NCBI GenBank assembly: GCA_016647705.1
Contig: CM028326.1
Coordinates: 22,769,901 to 22,833,900, forward strand
Direction: 5' to 3'
DNA: 64,000 bases
Source of the DNA: Eucommia ulmoides
Lineage: Eukaryota > Streptophyta > Magnoliopsida > Garryales > Eucommiaceae
How positions within the stretch are numbered: the stretch's first letter is position 1; each line of letters begins with the position of its first letter. The notes beneath the pieces are model-generated. The model saw only the letters and a list, made by a program, of their open reading frames with translations, was not told where the DNA came from and made no database searches. This document shows, piece by piece, positions 22,009 to 32,699 of this stretch. The position numbers and the translations under genes were made by a program.

Positions 22009-22056
22009 CCGACCCTACTTAAATAGGATAAAGGCTTACTTGTTGTTGTTGTTGTT
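22009..22056 (+). repeat. Au-like SINE 3' end
   Basis: TGTAGCCGACCCTACTTAAA followed by GATAAAGGCTTACTTGTTGTTG and further TTG units matches the 3' end shared by Au-type SINEs and RTE LINEs. The rest of the SINE is missing. Confidence 0.6.
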
Positions 22057-24079
22057 GCCTATATATATTAATTACATTTTATACCCCCTTATTTTTAAAA
22101 TTATATTTCTTACCCAACTTTTTAAATAATTATATTTATATCCCACCCTACCGTACCCTTTCAACGCCAACACCACTGCCACTGCCAAATGCCATGGACT
22201 AAAAAATAAACTTTAGTTTAAAAAAAATAAACTTTCAATTAAAATTGGTATAATTTAAAACCAATTTAGTGTAAAACAAACAAATTGTACAAAACGTCAA
22301 AAATCTAAACAAAACCATGCTAAATATTGAAATTGGAATAATAGAATAAAAGAACCATCAAATTGTTAAAATTTTCTTTCATCATCAAATAATTCTAGTA
22401 AACCACAATTAAACATAAATTAATAATACACATACAAATTTATTAAAAAAAATGACAAAACACCATTAGTTTTCCAAGTTCTCAACTCCCGTTTTTCAAG
22501 TGAACACAACAATAATTGACATTTAAAAAAAAAAAAACATAACTTTCTTTGGTTATACAACATTTCCAAAACAATTGAACATTGTAAACTGAAATATGCA
22601 CATAACATAAATCAAAACAAACAAATCGAAATATATATGAAGATCTATACAAATCGCGACAGCTTACATACCGAAACCGTCGACAACATCGAATTGAAGG
22701 ATAATTGTTGTAGACAGAGAGAAACTGGCTCCAACTGTTAGTGTCAGATTCTCACCGGAGAAGATGGTGTAGGGATAAAGAAAGAGGGGAGGAAAGTGTA
22801 CCAAACACAGCGTTAATGTAAACTCTTTTAGTTAGTTTCGTGAGGCATAACAGGTGAAAAATATTAACATTCTCACATTCTCACAAAAAGCGAACTGCAG
22901 AGAGATAAGCCAAACCATACCTATGTGCCGGAGGTAGGAAAACCATACCTTTATTTAAAAAAAATAAAGAAATAAATTGGTCGAGAGAGAAAACCTATCA
23001 TACACACACAAAAGGATAGAGAGGGCGGGGTTGCAACCTATTACTCTAGACAACTGCAATCCATAGAAAATGATCGAACAATAGCCTTTCTAAAAAAGCG
23101 AACACAATATGCATAAACTCCAAGAGCAAAAACAACTTTTGCCAAGAGGCCCACCCCACCTCATCCCATCCCATCCCATCCCATGCCACTCATTTCTTCT
23201 CACCCTTTCTTTACCCATTTTTCCTAAAAAGACCTCAACCATTTGCTCAACCCCCCAAAATCAAATATCCTTATCATTAGCAGTCACAAAACTCATTATG
23301 GTTTTTGTTTGTTTTGTTTTTTTTGCTTAATTCGCATCATGGTTCATTGATGCTTCAAATCTGCCATCATAATATATTTTTAAAATAAAAAGAGTATCCT
23401 ATAATTTTTCCTAGTAAAGCATTGAAATTTGAAGCATGTCTTTTGCATCTAATTTGCTTGATTCTCTACATAACCAAACTCCGTGGCCTGAGAAAATGAA
23501 ATTAGAAAAACAAAAACAAAAACAAAAAAACATCATTGTTACTGCAATTAAGAATACTTCTATAACCTGTATAAAAAGCAGCACAAAAATTATATTTTTA
23601 AAGCATATAATCAAAAAACCATTTCAATAAAGTTAAATCCAAACATACTCACAAACATTTTAAACTGAAATTATAAAAATGAAAGAGCTTACCTCTATAA
23701 AATTGACTCGTTTCCTTAAAAACATTTCACTGAACTTGAAAGTCCTACGGACCAGAGCTGAATAAGGGTGATTTGTGAAGGTCCTGCATGTGTCTTGGCG
23801 GTTGAAACTTGAAAAATGTTGAATGTCTACCAAATTCCAAGCACAAAAGCATCAATAACACCAAAATGTAAATAATTATACAAATAAGCTTAAAAATATA
23901 TTTGACTAATAGTAACTCGAAAAAAATCAGATTTATGTCATCGATAAACCAAAAACGATGGTTGAGATTTGTATACAAACAGAAACACGTGCAATTGGTG
24001 ATATTTTCATTATTTTTATACAGATCAAACACGTACGATTATATAGGAACATTAAAACAGAAATGGAGAATAGAAACAA

Positions 24080-24530
24080 AGAACATTAAACAGTAACCGG
24101 CGACGACTCACCTTTGTGCGACGACAGAAGTGATTTGATCGATGGCTGAACGGCGACTTAGCTTTGTGCGATGACAGAGGAAGACGACGACGAAGGTATA
24201 GTCGTGTGTCAATTGTGACAATTATAAGGATTATCTATAGAGAGATTAGGGGGAGATGAAGATATTTAAGGAAAAAGAATTGCTTAAGAATTAAGGAGGG
24301 GTTTATGGAATTTGAAATCAGAATTTGGGGAATTAGGGCTCGATTGGAAGTTATTAGGGTTTCCATTCCAAAGAATTGGAAGATATTAGGGCTCGATTGG
24401 AATGAGATCGAGAGTTGAGTGACCCGGCGACCTTAAATCAACCGAGAGAGTGGGAGATTGAGCTGCTTGAGTGAGAGAGAAGGGATTATTGTAATTGGAG
24501 AGAGGAGATAGTTGTTTCCATGGATAGATT
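24080..24530 (-). other. Possible captured host gene piece in the Helitron
   Basis: This block is richer in GC than the rest of the Helitron and contains CGTCGTCGTCTTCC-type runs and a duplicated TCTGTCRTCGCACAAAG motif. The second copy is followed by GTGAGT (24111-24106 on the minus strand), a good splice donor. That resembles a 5' exon of a host gene with its intron start. No protein could be recognised, so the origin is unknown. Confidence 0.3.
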
Positions 24531-25402
24531 TTTGAGAGAAAAGGGCACTGCAATTGGAGAGAGAGAGAGCTGCAATATTTCCATTGTATATAGAAAAAAA
24601 AGGGTAAATGGTTGTTTCCTTACTTCCTTATTGAGGTCTATTTCCTTAATGAATAATTGTTATGAATAATGATTGAGGAATTAAGGAATAAACCAAACCC
24701 ATTTTCTTAACATTTAAGGAATTAAAGAACATATAAAAAAGGTATGTTTCCTTTTTTATAGCTCAATAAAACTCAATAATTTACCCTGTCCTTTTTTATA
24801 TTCTCACTAATTGCTATGTTTAATAATCAGAAATTAAGGAATTGTATAATTGCTCAATTGTGTAATTAAATTAATTAAGGAAATGAGTTAATATTTACCC
24901 AAAATTGAGTTAATTTTTTTATGTTTGTCCTAATCAGCAAATTTATTTGCCATCGTCAACAACTTTATTTGTCCTAGTCATATTTTTTTTTGTCCTATTT
25001 AGTCTAAAAAATGTCATGTTTTATATAATAGATTTATAGACATGAGTAATATCACCATGTGGCCAGGATTTTTTTTTTTTTTTTTCCCTTTAATTTTAGC
25101 CACAAACCGTTTGCTTCAAAATTAAGATTTCAAAATTACATTTAACATTCATAATTATAAAACAATTCACATTGAACCCAATAATTATACTTATCTCCCA
25201 AAAAATATCAAATATCTTATAAATTACATAATATACAAAACAATCTAAAAATATTAAACTTCTATAAAATAATATTTTCAAAAATATAAATTTAACATTT
25301 AACTCTAAAATTATGAAGTATATATTTATACCACAAAATTACAAAACCATCCCCAATAATATTAATAATATTTTAAAAAATATAAATTTTCGGGGTATTA
25401 CA

Positions 25403-27002
25403 ATCTATCCCCTTAAATAAATTTTGTCTTAGAAATTTCGTTCAAGCAATAAAGATTTAGAATCACACCGCACTGTTATGTCAGTCACTCTTGGTTAAAC
25501 AATAATAACCGAAAGTTACTATCATACTCCCGCTGCGCTATTCTGATGAAAATAGCAATAGTGTCTATATAAAGTTTTTCAAGAAAATCTCAACAATTAT
25601 CCTACACTATTACCCTCCTTATCGCCAGTAACTGACTAATATTTATCTAAATATTTTACCAGTACATTGTCTTCATGATACGAAAGCCATTTATGGATCA
25701 AGTGTTTTTATTAAAACCCATTTTTCAACACAAAATATAACCACTCACTTGTCAACATCAAAATTGTAATAAAATATCATCATGATAAAACAATTGAATT
25801 TAAATCAACTGGTCAATGCACGTTTATATACTAAAATACCATACTTCCTTGCCAACCATAGGATCGTTTTACCTTACGATCAAGAGTTATCATATCCACC
25901 CTGCAGGACTTGCCTGACAGGTAATAACATATATCCACCATACAGGACTTGCCTGACAGGTAATAAAATATATAATATATCCAACCTGCAAGATTTACCT
26001 GATAGATAATAACATATATAATACATCCATCTTGCAGGACTTGCCTGACATGTAATAATATATATAATATATTCACCCTATAAGAATTGCCTGACAGGTA
26101 ATAATATATATAATATATCCACCCTACAGGTCTTGCTTGACGGGTAATAACATATATTCACATCTCGCAGGATATGCCCTCCTGACAAGAAGACAACTAT
26201 GACATAACAGGATAATAAATCATTTTTTACCCTTAAAATTTTTCTTGATTCATTGATCATCATAGGACTGTCCATTTTTCATCAACACTTTTTTTCCCAT
26301 AATTTAATACAAAAATATGATTTGATAATTTATATAGAAGGCAATAACCACCTTTTAAGCGAATATTTTCAATTCAAAAACATATCCTATGGTCCACGAC
26401 TAACACAACACTATCCTAGTCTCATTTTATTTATCAATGAAAATACATTAATCATTATATCTCTTAACACAGTTTCAGTTGCACTATGATTAAAATATTA
26501 ACCATCAAACACTATTCACAATTGTGCTTCCTATACAAAATGTGAAAAGTGTTGCAACTAACCTTAACTAAATCATCGTGTGATGTCATACTAAAAAAAA
26601 GTAGTACAGTACATCACAACATCAGTTAATAATAAGCACAAAGCATCAAAAGAAGTGGAGTACAATATGCTGTATAACTTGGTGTTTGGTCTTATTTGAC
26701 TTTTTTTTTTTTTGGCACATTATAACTAGTGGAATATTATTGACAAACTAATGTGGAAAATATTCTCAACAAACATTAAATTTAAATCAAATGAACGTCT
26801 CGAGGATCCTTAAACGTAGAAAGCATTTAGAGCATAATTGGGTTGTCAACCTTCTACTTCCTCTCAACGGAATGAACTTCAGAATATAAAACCTCCATCC
26901 AAAAACAAGTAGTTTCGTGAAGCTTCTCTTCAGAATTTACTTAATGTACACCACACATTTCTTCTACAACGCAAGGTCCCACAAACACATCTAGTCAACC
27001 TC
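25403..27002. other. Interior of the coding-poor element, left part
   Basis: The polypurine tract AAGGGGATAGAT is at 25414-25403 on the minus strand. The remainder is AT-rich without ORFs of substance. It contains the GATCGT..ACGATC hairpin (25862-25881) and the tandem array listed separately, and otherwise nothing that I can name. Confidence 0.6.
25897..26155. repeat. Tandem repeat of about 45-55 bp, around five to six units
   Basis: Units contain CAGGACTTGCCTGACAGGTAA followed by a variable ATATATAATATATCCAC spacer. Copies begin near 25900, 25942, 25985, 26032, 26082 and 26122 and have diverged from one another. The frames read across it on the minus strand are products of the repetition. 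Confidence 0.85.
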
Positions 27003-27012
27003 AGTTCTATAG

Positions 27013-27200
27013 GAGTTATTTACAAAATAATTGTCTTTTTTAAATTTTTTTTTACTGACAATGGGTACTATTCATCTTATTTACCAAACGCGAGTATCTC
27101 GGTGTTTGAAACATCGGGACTAAATCCCGGTGTTCCGAACACCGGGATAAAAAATATATATATTTTTTATTTGAATGACCCCGATGTTGTCAACACCGGG

Positions 27201-27264
<64 letters not shown>

Positions 27265-29597
27265 CACGGTCAAACGGCATGGGCTGTTTCACAACTAACA
27301 CAGAGAGAAAGAGGAGAGAGACCCAAGTCAAACAACCAACAAGGAGAGAGAGAGAAGGGCAAGGACTAATTCACGCATTGGGATTTTTAACACTTTATAC
27401 CCTAAAGTTTGAATGTTATTAATAAAGAATTTTTGACACTTTTTTTTACACTTTATTAATAAAGAATTTTTGACACTTGAAAAGAATTTTTGACAATTTA
27501 TTTTTATTTTATTATTTATTCAATTCAAGTAATAAAAAATTTTCATGAAAATATTTACTTTATTATTTATTATATCATGGAAATTATTTTTACCAAATTG
27601 AATTTTTGGTTAACCGAATGAGACATTCTGTCGACTAAATTAAATTTGGTCGACCAAATTCAATTTTTAATTGATTAAATTAAATTTTTAGTCGACCGAA
27701 TTAAATTTTTAGTCAGGACATCCAGTCGACCAAATTCAATTTTTGGTCAACTGAATTGAATTTTTGGTCAACCGAATAGGACATCCTTTAGACCAAATTC
27801 AGGATGCCCCATTCGGTCGACCAAATTCAATTTGGTCAATAGAATGTCCCATTTGGTCGACCAAAAATTCAATTCGGTCGACCAAATTCAATTTGGTCGA
27901 TAGGATGTCTCATTCGGTCAACCAAAAATTGAATTTGGTCGCCCAAAAATTCGATTTGGTCGACCAAATTCAATTTGGTCAACAGGATGTCCTATTCGGT
28001 CAACCACCAAATTGAATTTAGTTGATCGAATGAGACATCCTGTCGACCAAATTTAATTTGGTCGGCCGAATTTAATTTTTGGACAACCGAATTCAATTTT
28101 TGAATGACCAAATGTGACATCCTGTCGACCAAATTTAATTTGGTCGACCAAATTCAATTTTTGGACAACCGAATGAGACATCTTGTCTACTAAATTCAAT
28201 TTGGTCGACCGAATTGAATTTTTGGTTGACCGAATGGGACATCCTGTCGACCAAATTCAATTGTTGGACGACCAAATTGAATTTTTGAACGACCGAATGA
28301 GACATTATGTTGACCAAATTCAATTTGGTCGATCGAATGGGACATCCTGTCCACTAAATTGAATTTGGTCTACCGAATTCAATTTTTGGACAACCAAATT
28401 GAATTTTTGAACAACCGAATGGGACATCCTGTCGACCAAATTAAATTTGGTCTACCGAATTCAATTTTTGGACGATCGAATTGAATTTTTGAATGACTGA
28501 ATTGAATTTTTAAATGACCGAATGGGACATCCTGTCGACCAAATTCAATTTGGTTAATCGAATTCAATTTTTGGACGACTGAATTGCATTTTTAAACATC
28601 CGAATGGAACATCCTGTCGACCAAATTCAATTTGGTCGACCGGATGGGACATCCTGTCAACCAAATTTAATTTTTTGGTCAACCGAATTGAATTTTTGGT
28701 TGACCGAATGAGACATCTTGTTGACCAAATTGAATTTGATCGACCGAATTGAATTTTTGGTCGACCAAATGGGACATTATGTCGACCAAATTGAATTTGG
28801 TCAACCGAATGGAACATCCTAAATTTGGTTTACAAGATGTCCTATTCGGTTGACCAAAAATTCAATTCAGTCGATGAAAAATTGAATTTAGTCGACTGGA
28901 TGTCCCGACAAAAAATTTAATTCGGTCGACCAAAAATTCAATTCAGTTGACTAAAAATTGAATTTGGTCGACCAAATTCAATTTAGTTGACAGGATATCC
29001 TATTCAGTCAACTAAAAATTCAATTTGGTAAAAATAATTTCCATGACATAATAAATAATAAAGTAAATATTTTCATGATTTTTTTTTATTACTTGAATTG
29101 AATAAATAATAAAATAAAAATAAAGTGTCAAAAATCCTTTTCAAGTGTAAAAAATCATTTATTAATAAATTGTTAAAAAAAGTGTCAAAAATTCTTTATT
29201 AATAACATTCGAACTTTAGGGTATAAAGTGTTAAAAATCCCTATGTGTGAATTAGTCCCTGTTCCCCTCTCTCTCTGTTGGTTGGGTGACTTGGGTCTCT
29301 CTCCTCTTTCTCTCTGTGTTAGTTGTGAAACGGCCCATGCCGTTTGACCGTGAAAAAAAAGAAGAAGTTATAATTGATCCCGACGTTCACAACACCGGGA
29401 TCAATAAAATAATAATAAAAAATAAATTATTGATCCCGGCATTGACAACGCCAGGATCATTCAAATGAAAAAAATATATTATTGATCCCGGTGTTCTGAA
29501 CATTAGGATACTCGTGTTTGGTAAATAAGATGAATAGTACCCGTTGTCAGTAATTTTTTTTTTTTTAATTAAAATACAATTATTGTGTAAAGAACTC
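27013..29597. mobile_element. Foldback MULE with satellite-like core
   Basis: Terminal inverted repeats start GAGTTATTTACAAAATAATT on the left and GAGTTCTTTACACAATAATT on the right (reverse complement). A perfect 10-bp duplication AGTTCTATAG flanks the element (27003-27012 and 29598-29607), as expected for Mutator-like elements. The arms are about 580 bp each and nearly palindromic to one another (27013-27605 and 29020-29597). They include AACACCGGGATC motifs and the AAACGGCATGGGC/GCCCATGCCGTTT pair. There is no transposase. A TA microsatellite (27205-27262) expands only the left arm. Confidence 0.88.
27605..29020. repeat. GTCGACC-type satellite-like core of the MULE
   Basis: About 1.4 kb built from short words: GGTCGACC, AATTCAATTTTTGG and GAATGGGACATCCTGTCGAC, in loosely periodic order. 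The orientation of the GGGACATCC word flips several times (forward near 27600, reverse at 27780-27990, forward at 28020-28810, reverse at 28820-29000). Nearly every unit is itself partly self-complementary. Open frames across it on either strand reflect the repeat. Confidence 0.9.
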
Positions 29598-29607
29598 AGT
29601 TCTATAG

Positions 29608-29880
29608 TTTGCAATCAAAACTATTTGTTCTTTCTCAAAGACATTGTCGCTAAACAAGATCACTTTAGTCTGGGTTATTTTGTCAAATAGAAAGGGCCAC
29701 TAGAAAATCCATATAAATAAATATAATTCATACTCACTCAATTTCAAAATTTTTTTTTTTCGAATTAATGAATTATATGAATTTCATTTTTTTCCTTTAA
29801 GTATTACTTCGTTTATTATGTTTATTATGAGTAATAGGCCAATGGGTACCATAATCCAAGCATAGGGTAGTCGCAAACCC
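29608..29880. other. Interior of the coding-poor element, right part
   Basis: AT-rich leader between the MULE and the primer site, with a T-run near 29749. No gene or repeat that I can support. Confidence 0.6.
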
Positions 29881-30012
29881 GCTCTGATACCACCTATAAC
29901 GACCCGATTTTTCAGGGCCTCCACTAGGTTTCTCTTATAGAGAATTCGACTCCGAATATTTCACCGTTTATAAATAAATTAGTATTACTGATAATTGAGC
30001 TCTGAAACTACC
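29881..30012 (-). repeat. Duplicated primer site and LTR edge
   Basis: GCTCTGATACCA at 29881-29892 is a perfect tRNA-Met-type primer site (minus strand TGGTATCAGAGC). It is followed at 29895 by TATAACGACCCG and about 105 bp of LTR-like sequence. Then comes a second, altered copy GCTCTGAAACTACC (29999-30012) followed by TGTAACGACCCG of the full LTR. The primer-site/LTR edge is therefore present twice, 118 bp apart. Confidence 0.75.
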
Positions 30013-30110
30013 TGTAACGACCCGTTTCTTAGGGCCGCCACTTGGTTTCTCCTATTAGAGAAATTGATACTAAAACCCAATATCCAATGTTTCATTTTTA
30101 TGTAAATCCG

Positions 30111-30181
<71 letters not shown>

Positions 30182-30957
30182 TTTCAGATTGTTAATCAAG
30201 TATATTATCCACTTAGTTATTATTATCGGGTGATAAGTAATAAGTTCCGCGCCACCAGGCTATGATATTAGGATTAGGATTACTAATAATATTTGATTAA
30301 TTCTACTATTTACACATCAATAGTAGTAGCATACTATATTAATACAACATACTGATAATATTTTGATATGTATAATATTATAGTTTATAATATTATAATA
30401 GTTAGTTTATAATATTCGGCATAATATCTGAATATTGTAATCTATTTATAAATTACAATATTAATAAAAATAATACCATTAATGCTGTAAAATTAAGAAA
30501 TACTCCATAAACAATACCCGGCCATACATACATCTCGGCCGTTCTACTACAACTACAGCGACAATTATAACTACCGATTTAAATTTTATAATACGACGAA
30601 AATAATTATACTCAATTTATCGAGTCATTTTTTACAACGGTAAATATTAACTACAATTATTACAAATACAATTTATAATATAATTCTTGTCGCCGTTTCG
30701 TTCTCACTGGCCTTACAATCAAAACTATGGAGTTGTGAGCCAACGCTCGGTAGAATTTCAACCCCTCTAATACGTACATCTAATTAATATGCCAAATGAA
30801 CACCCAAGCATGATTTCCATATAATCATAATTATTTTATGGAAATTAACAATTACAATTCGGCAACAATAACTACGTTAAATTTTATACAATAAAAACGT
30901 TAAATGCTTATATTAAAAGAGTTAGAAATTATACCTGAAATTTGAAACCGGAATACA

Positions 30958-30995
<38 letters not shown>

Positions 30996-31521
30996 TACAT
31001 ATATATATATATATATTCATGTTCATTTGAGTGGTCTTTTTCCACCCAACCTGTGGCTCCCCTTCCTTTTTCCCCTGTTAGTGGCACTTCTCCCTTCTTT
31101 ATTTATTTACTCGTATTATATTTGTTCTCTCCCCCCATCAAATATACGTGGCATATATGTGTATGTATAGACATGAGTAATATCACCACATGGCCGAGAT
31201 TTTTCCTTTAATTTTAGCCACAAATCGTTTGCTTCAAAATTAAGATTTCAAAATTATATTTAATACTCATAATTATAAAATAATTCACATTAAACCCAAT
31301 AATTACACTTATCTCTAAAAAAATATCAAATATTTTATAAATTTACATAATATACAAAACAATCCAAAAATATTAAATTTATATAAAATAATATTTTTAA
31401 AAATATAAATTTAACATTTAATTCCAAATTTACCAAGTATATATTTATACCACAAAATTAGAAGACCGTCCTCAAGAATATTAATAATATTTTCAAAAAT
31501 ATAAATCTTCGGGGTATTACA
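30013..31521 (-). repeat. 5' LTR of the coding-poor Ty3/gypsy element
   Basis: Uninterrupted 1509-bp LTR, minus-strand start TGTAATACCCCGAAGATTTA and end CGGGTCGTTACA. It has TA microsatellites near 30115-30176 and 30963-31015. It aligns to the Helitron-split copy at 20420-25402 and shows the site before the Helitron arrived. TSD TAAGC follows. Confidence 0.87.
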
Positions 31522-32469
31522 TAAGCGAACTTGATTTAAGTGAAGTGGATTAGGCATAAAGAAAGTTGCCTAATCGGAGTTAATCTTCAACCTGGGAAAA
31601 AAATAGGGTTGATTCTAAGCCTACAAAAGAATTAGGTTAGTTTTTAGACTGATAATATTTTTTAAAGGTTTGATTTTGAGTGTGACAAAGAATTAGGTTA
31701 ATCTTGTGTCTGTGAAAAAGATTGTAATGGTTTGGATCCTACCTGAAAAATGGATCGGGTTTAGTGGATTGCGAATTCCCTGCAGGTGCTCAGGAAAATA
31801 ACGTAGGTAAGAGTAGTTTGTTAAACTTCTATAAATCCTGATGTCAATTTCTTTATCCTTTATCTGTTTGGTTGTGAATTTAGTTAATTCACGTTTTCAT
31901 TATATAACAAGATATTAATCCGTTAGGGAACTTGAATTGCTTTGATTGTTAATTTGTTAAAGATATATATTTTTTTTTTAACTATCCAATTCACCCTCTC
32001 TCCCCTCTTGAATAGATCTTTGGGGGCAACAATACCCTTTAGCAATAATATCTTTAAAGGGTTTATATCAATAACCTCCCATGTCTTTTAGCCTTAAACT
32101 AGATACATTCTCTGTCATTTTACAAATATCAGTTAGCCCCCTTGTCATTTTGATCAATGACCACTTACTTCCTTTATGACATAAATGCCCTTATCTTATT
32201 TTTATTTTTATAAAAAAATCATTAACACCCCTCTATTTTTAAAATTATAATTTTTACCCTTAATTTTTTAAATAATTATATTTACCTCTAGCCCTACCAC
32301 ACCCTCTCACCGCCCACCACCCACTGCCACTGTCACCGCAACCGCCTATCGGGAGAGAGAGAGAGAGAGAGGTTGGTGGTGGGGAGAGGAAGATGTTATT
32401 TATTTATTTATTTATTTATTTTAATTTTATTTTGTTTAATAAAAGGGTAAAAAAAAATATTTTTTTACT

Positions 32470-32634
32470 TAAATACAATAAGCAATCGTATTATTTTGTT
32501 AATCATACAATATGAGATTACATATAGGAAAACTTAGGAACTAAAAAAGGCAATTAACTAATGGCAATTAACTATTTTCCTAATCTATATATTTGAATTC
32601 CTATATACAAATTAATCAATTAATTATTCCAACG
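32470..32634 (-). repeat. 3' LTR of copia element
   Basis: The sequence matches 47208-47384 closely (CAATCGTATTATTTTGTTAA, ATATAGGAAAA and AATTATTCCAAC blocks). Terminal bases have mutated: plus-strand TAAATAC for TGAATAC and CCAACG for CCAACA. Confidence 0.85.
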
Positions 32635-32699
32635 CTCTTCCTCAAGCTGGAATGAAGATATCTTCCATTGTCAGCTTGCGTACTAGGTAGTCGATTTTT

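Larger units (their letters stand above)
21567..25032 (-). mobile_element. Non-autonomous Helitron
   Basis: On the minus strand it starts TCTATTATATAAAAC at 25032, preceded by A, and ends TTATACGCTAG at 21567, followed by T. This is Helitron insertion between A and T without duplication, and the intact LTR at 30013-31521 shows the empty site. A short GC-richer hairpin (GCACTTGTG..CACGTG type) lies 10-30 bp before the CTAG end. The 3466-bp body lacks Rep or helicase motifs. It contains a SINE tail (22009-22056), a fragment like the TIR element at 32058 (about 22070-22195) and GC-richer stretches around 22690-22790 and 24080-24530 that may be captured host DNA. Confidence 0.8.
20420..25402 (-). 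repeat. 3' LTR of the coding-poor Ty3/gypsy element, split by a Helitron
   Basis: The pieces 20420-21566 and 25033-25402 align with the 5' LTR at 30013-31521, giving 1517 bp against 1509 bp. Shared marks are the ACTTGGTTTCTCCTATTAGAG-like start, a TA microsatellite near 20591, the CATATTCATGTTCATTTGAG block and the final ATAAATTTTCGGGGTATTACA block. Confidence 0.85.
20420..31521 (-). mobile_element. Ty3/gypsy-type LTR element without coding region
   Basis: Two LTRs of about 1.5 kb begin TGTAATACCCCGAA on the minus strand and end CGTTACA or CGTTATA (20420-25402, interrupted, and 30013-31521). Flanking TAAGT (20415-20419) and TAAGC (31522-31526) form a one-mismatch 5-bp duplication. A polypurine tract (AAGGGGATAGAT, 25414-25403) adjoins the 3' LTR, and primer-site-like sequences adjoin the 5' LTR. 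Excluding the MULE the interior is only about 2 kb and shows no gag or pol motif. It is therefore a non-autonomous derivative. The TGGTATCAGAGC primer site and TGTAATACCCC ends suggest chromovirus-like ancestry, which is inference. Confidence 0.75.
18939..32031 (+). mobile_element. SIRE-like Ty1/copia solo LTR, split by a Ty3/gypsy element
   Basis: The left part (18939-20419) starts TGTTGACTCTAGATATTTTG and carries GATCACACACGACACC near 19190, matching the other SIRE-like LTR in reverse orientation. The right part (31527-32031) ends with CCAATTCACCCTCTCTCCCC and GGGGGCAACA, the SIRE-type LTR end. Without the nested element the LTR is about 2.0 kb, close to the 2145 bp of the copy at 5403. No coding region is present. 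I could not find a target duplication (GAGAT on the left, ATACC on the right), so the boundaries are less secure. Confidence 0.65.

Noticed and set aside
25897-26155. CRISPR-like spaced repeats
   Set aside because: Units diverge, spacers are similar AT-rich sequence, and the context is a plant LTR element. It is a tandem repeat, not a CRISPR array.
27764-28817. Several 60-90 codon frames rich in WSTRMSHSV-type repeats
   Set aside because: These are translations of the GGTCGACC satellite core in the MULE. Frames appear on both strands with the same repeat and no domain.
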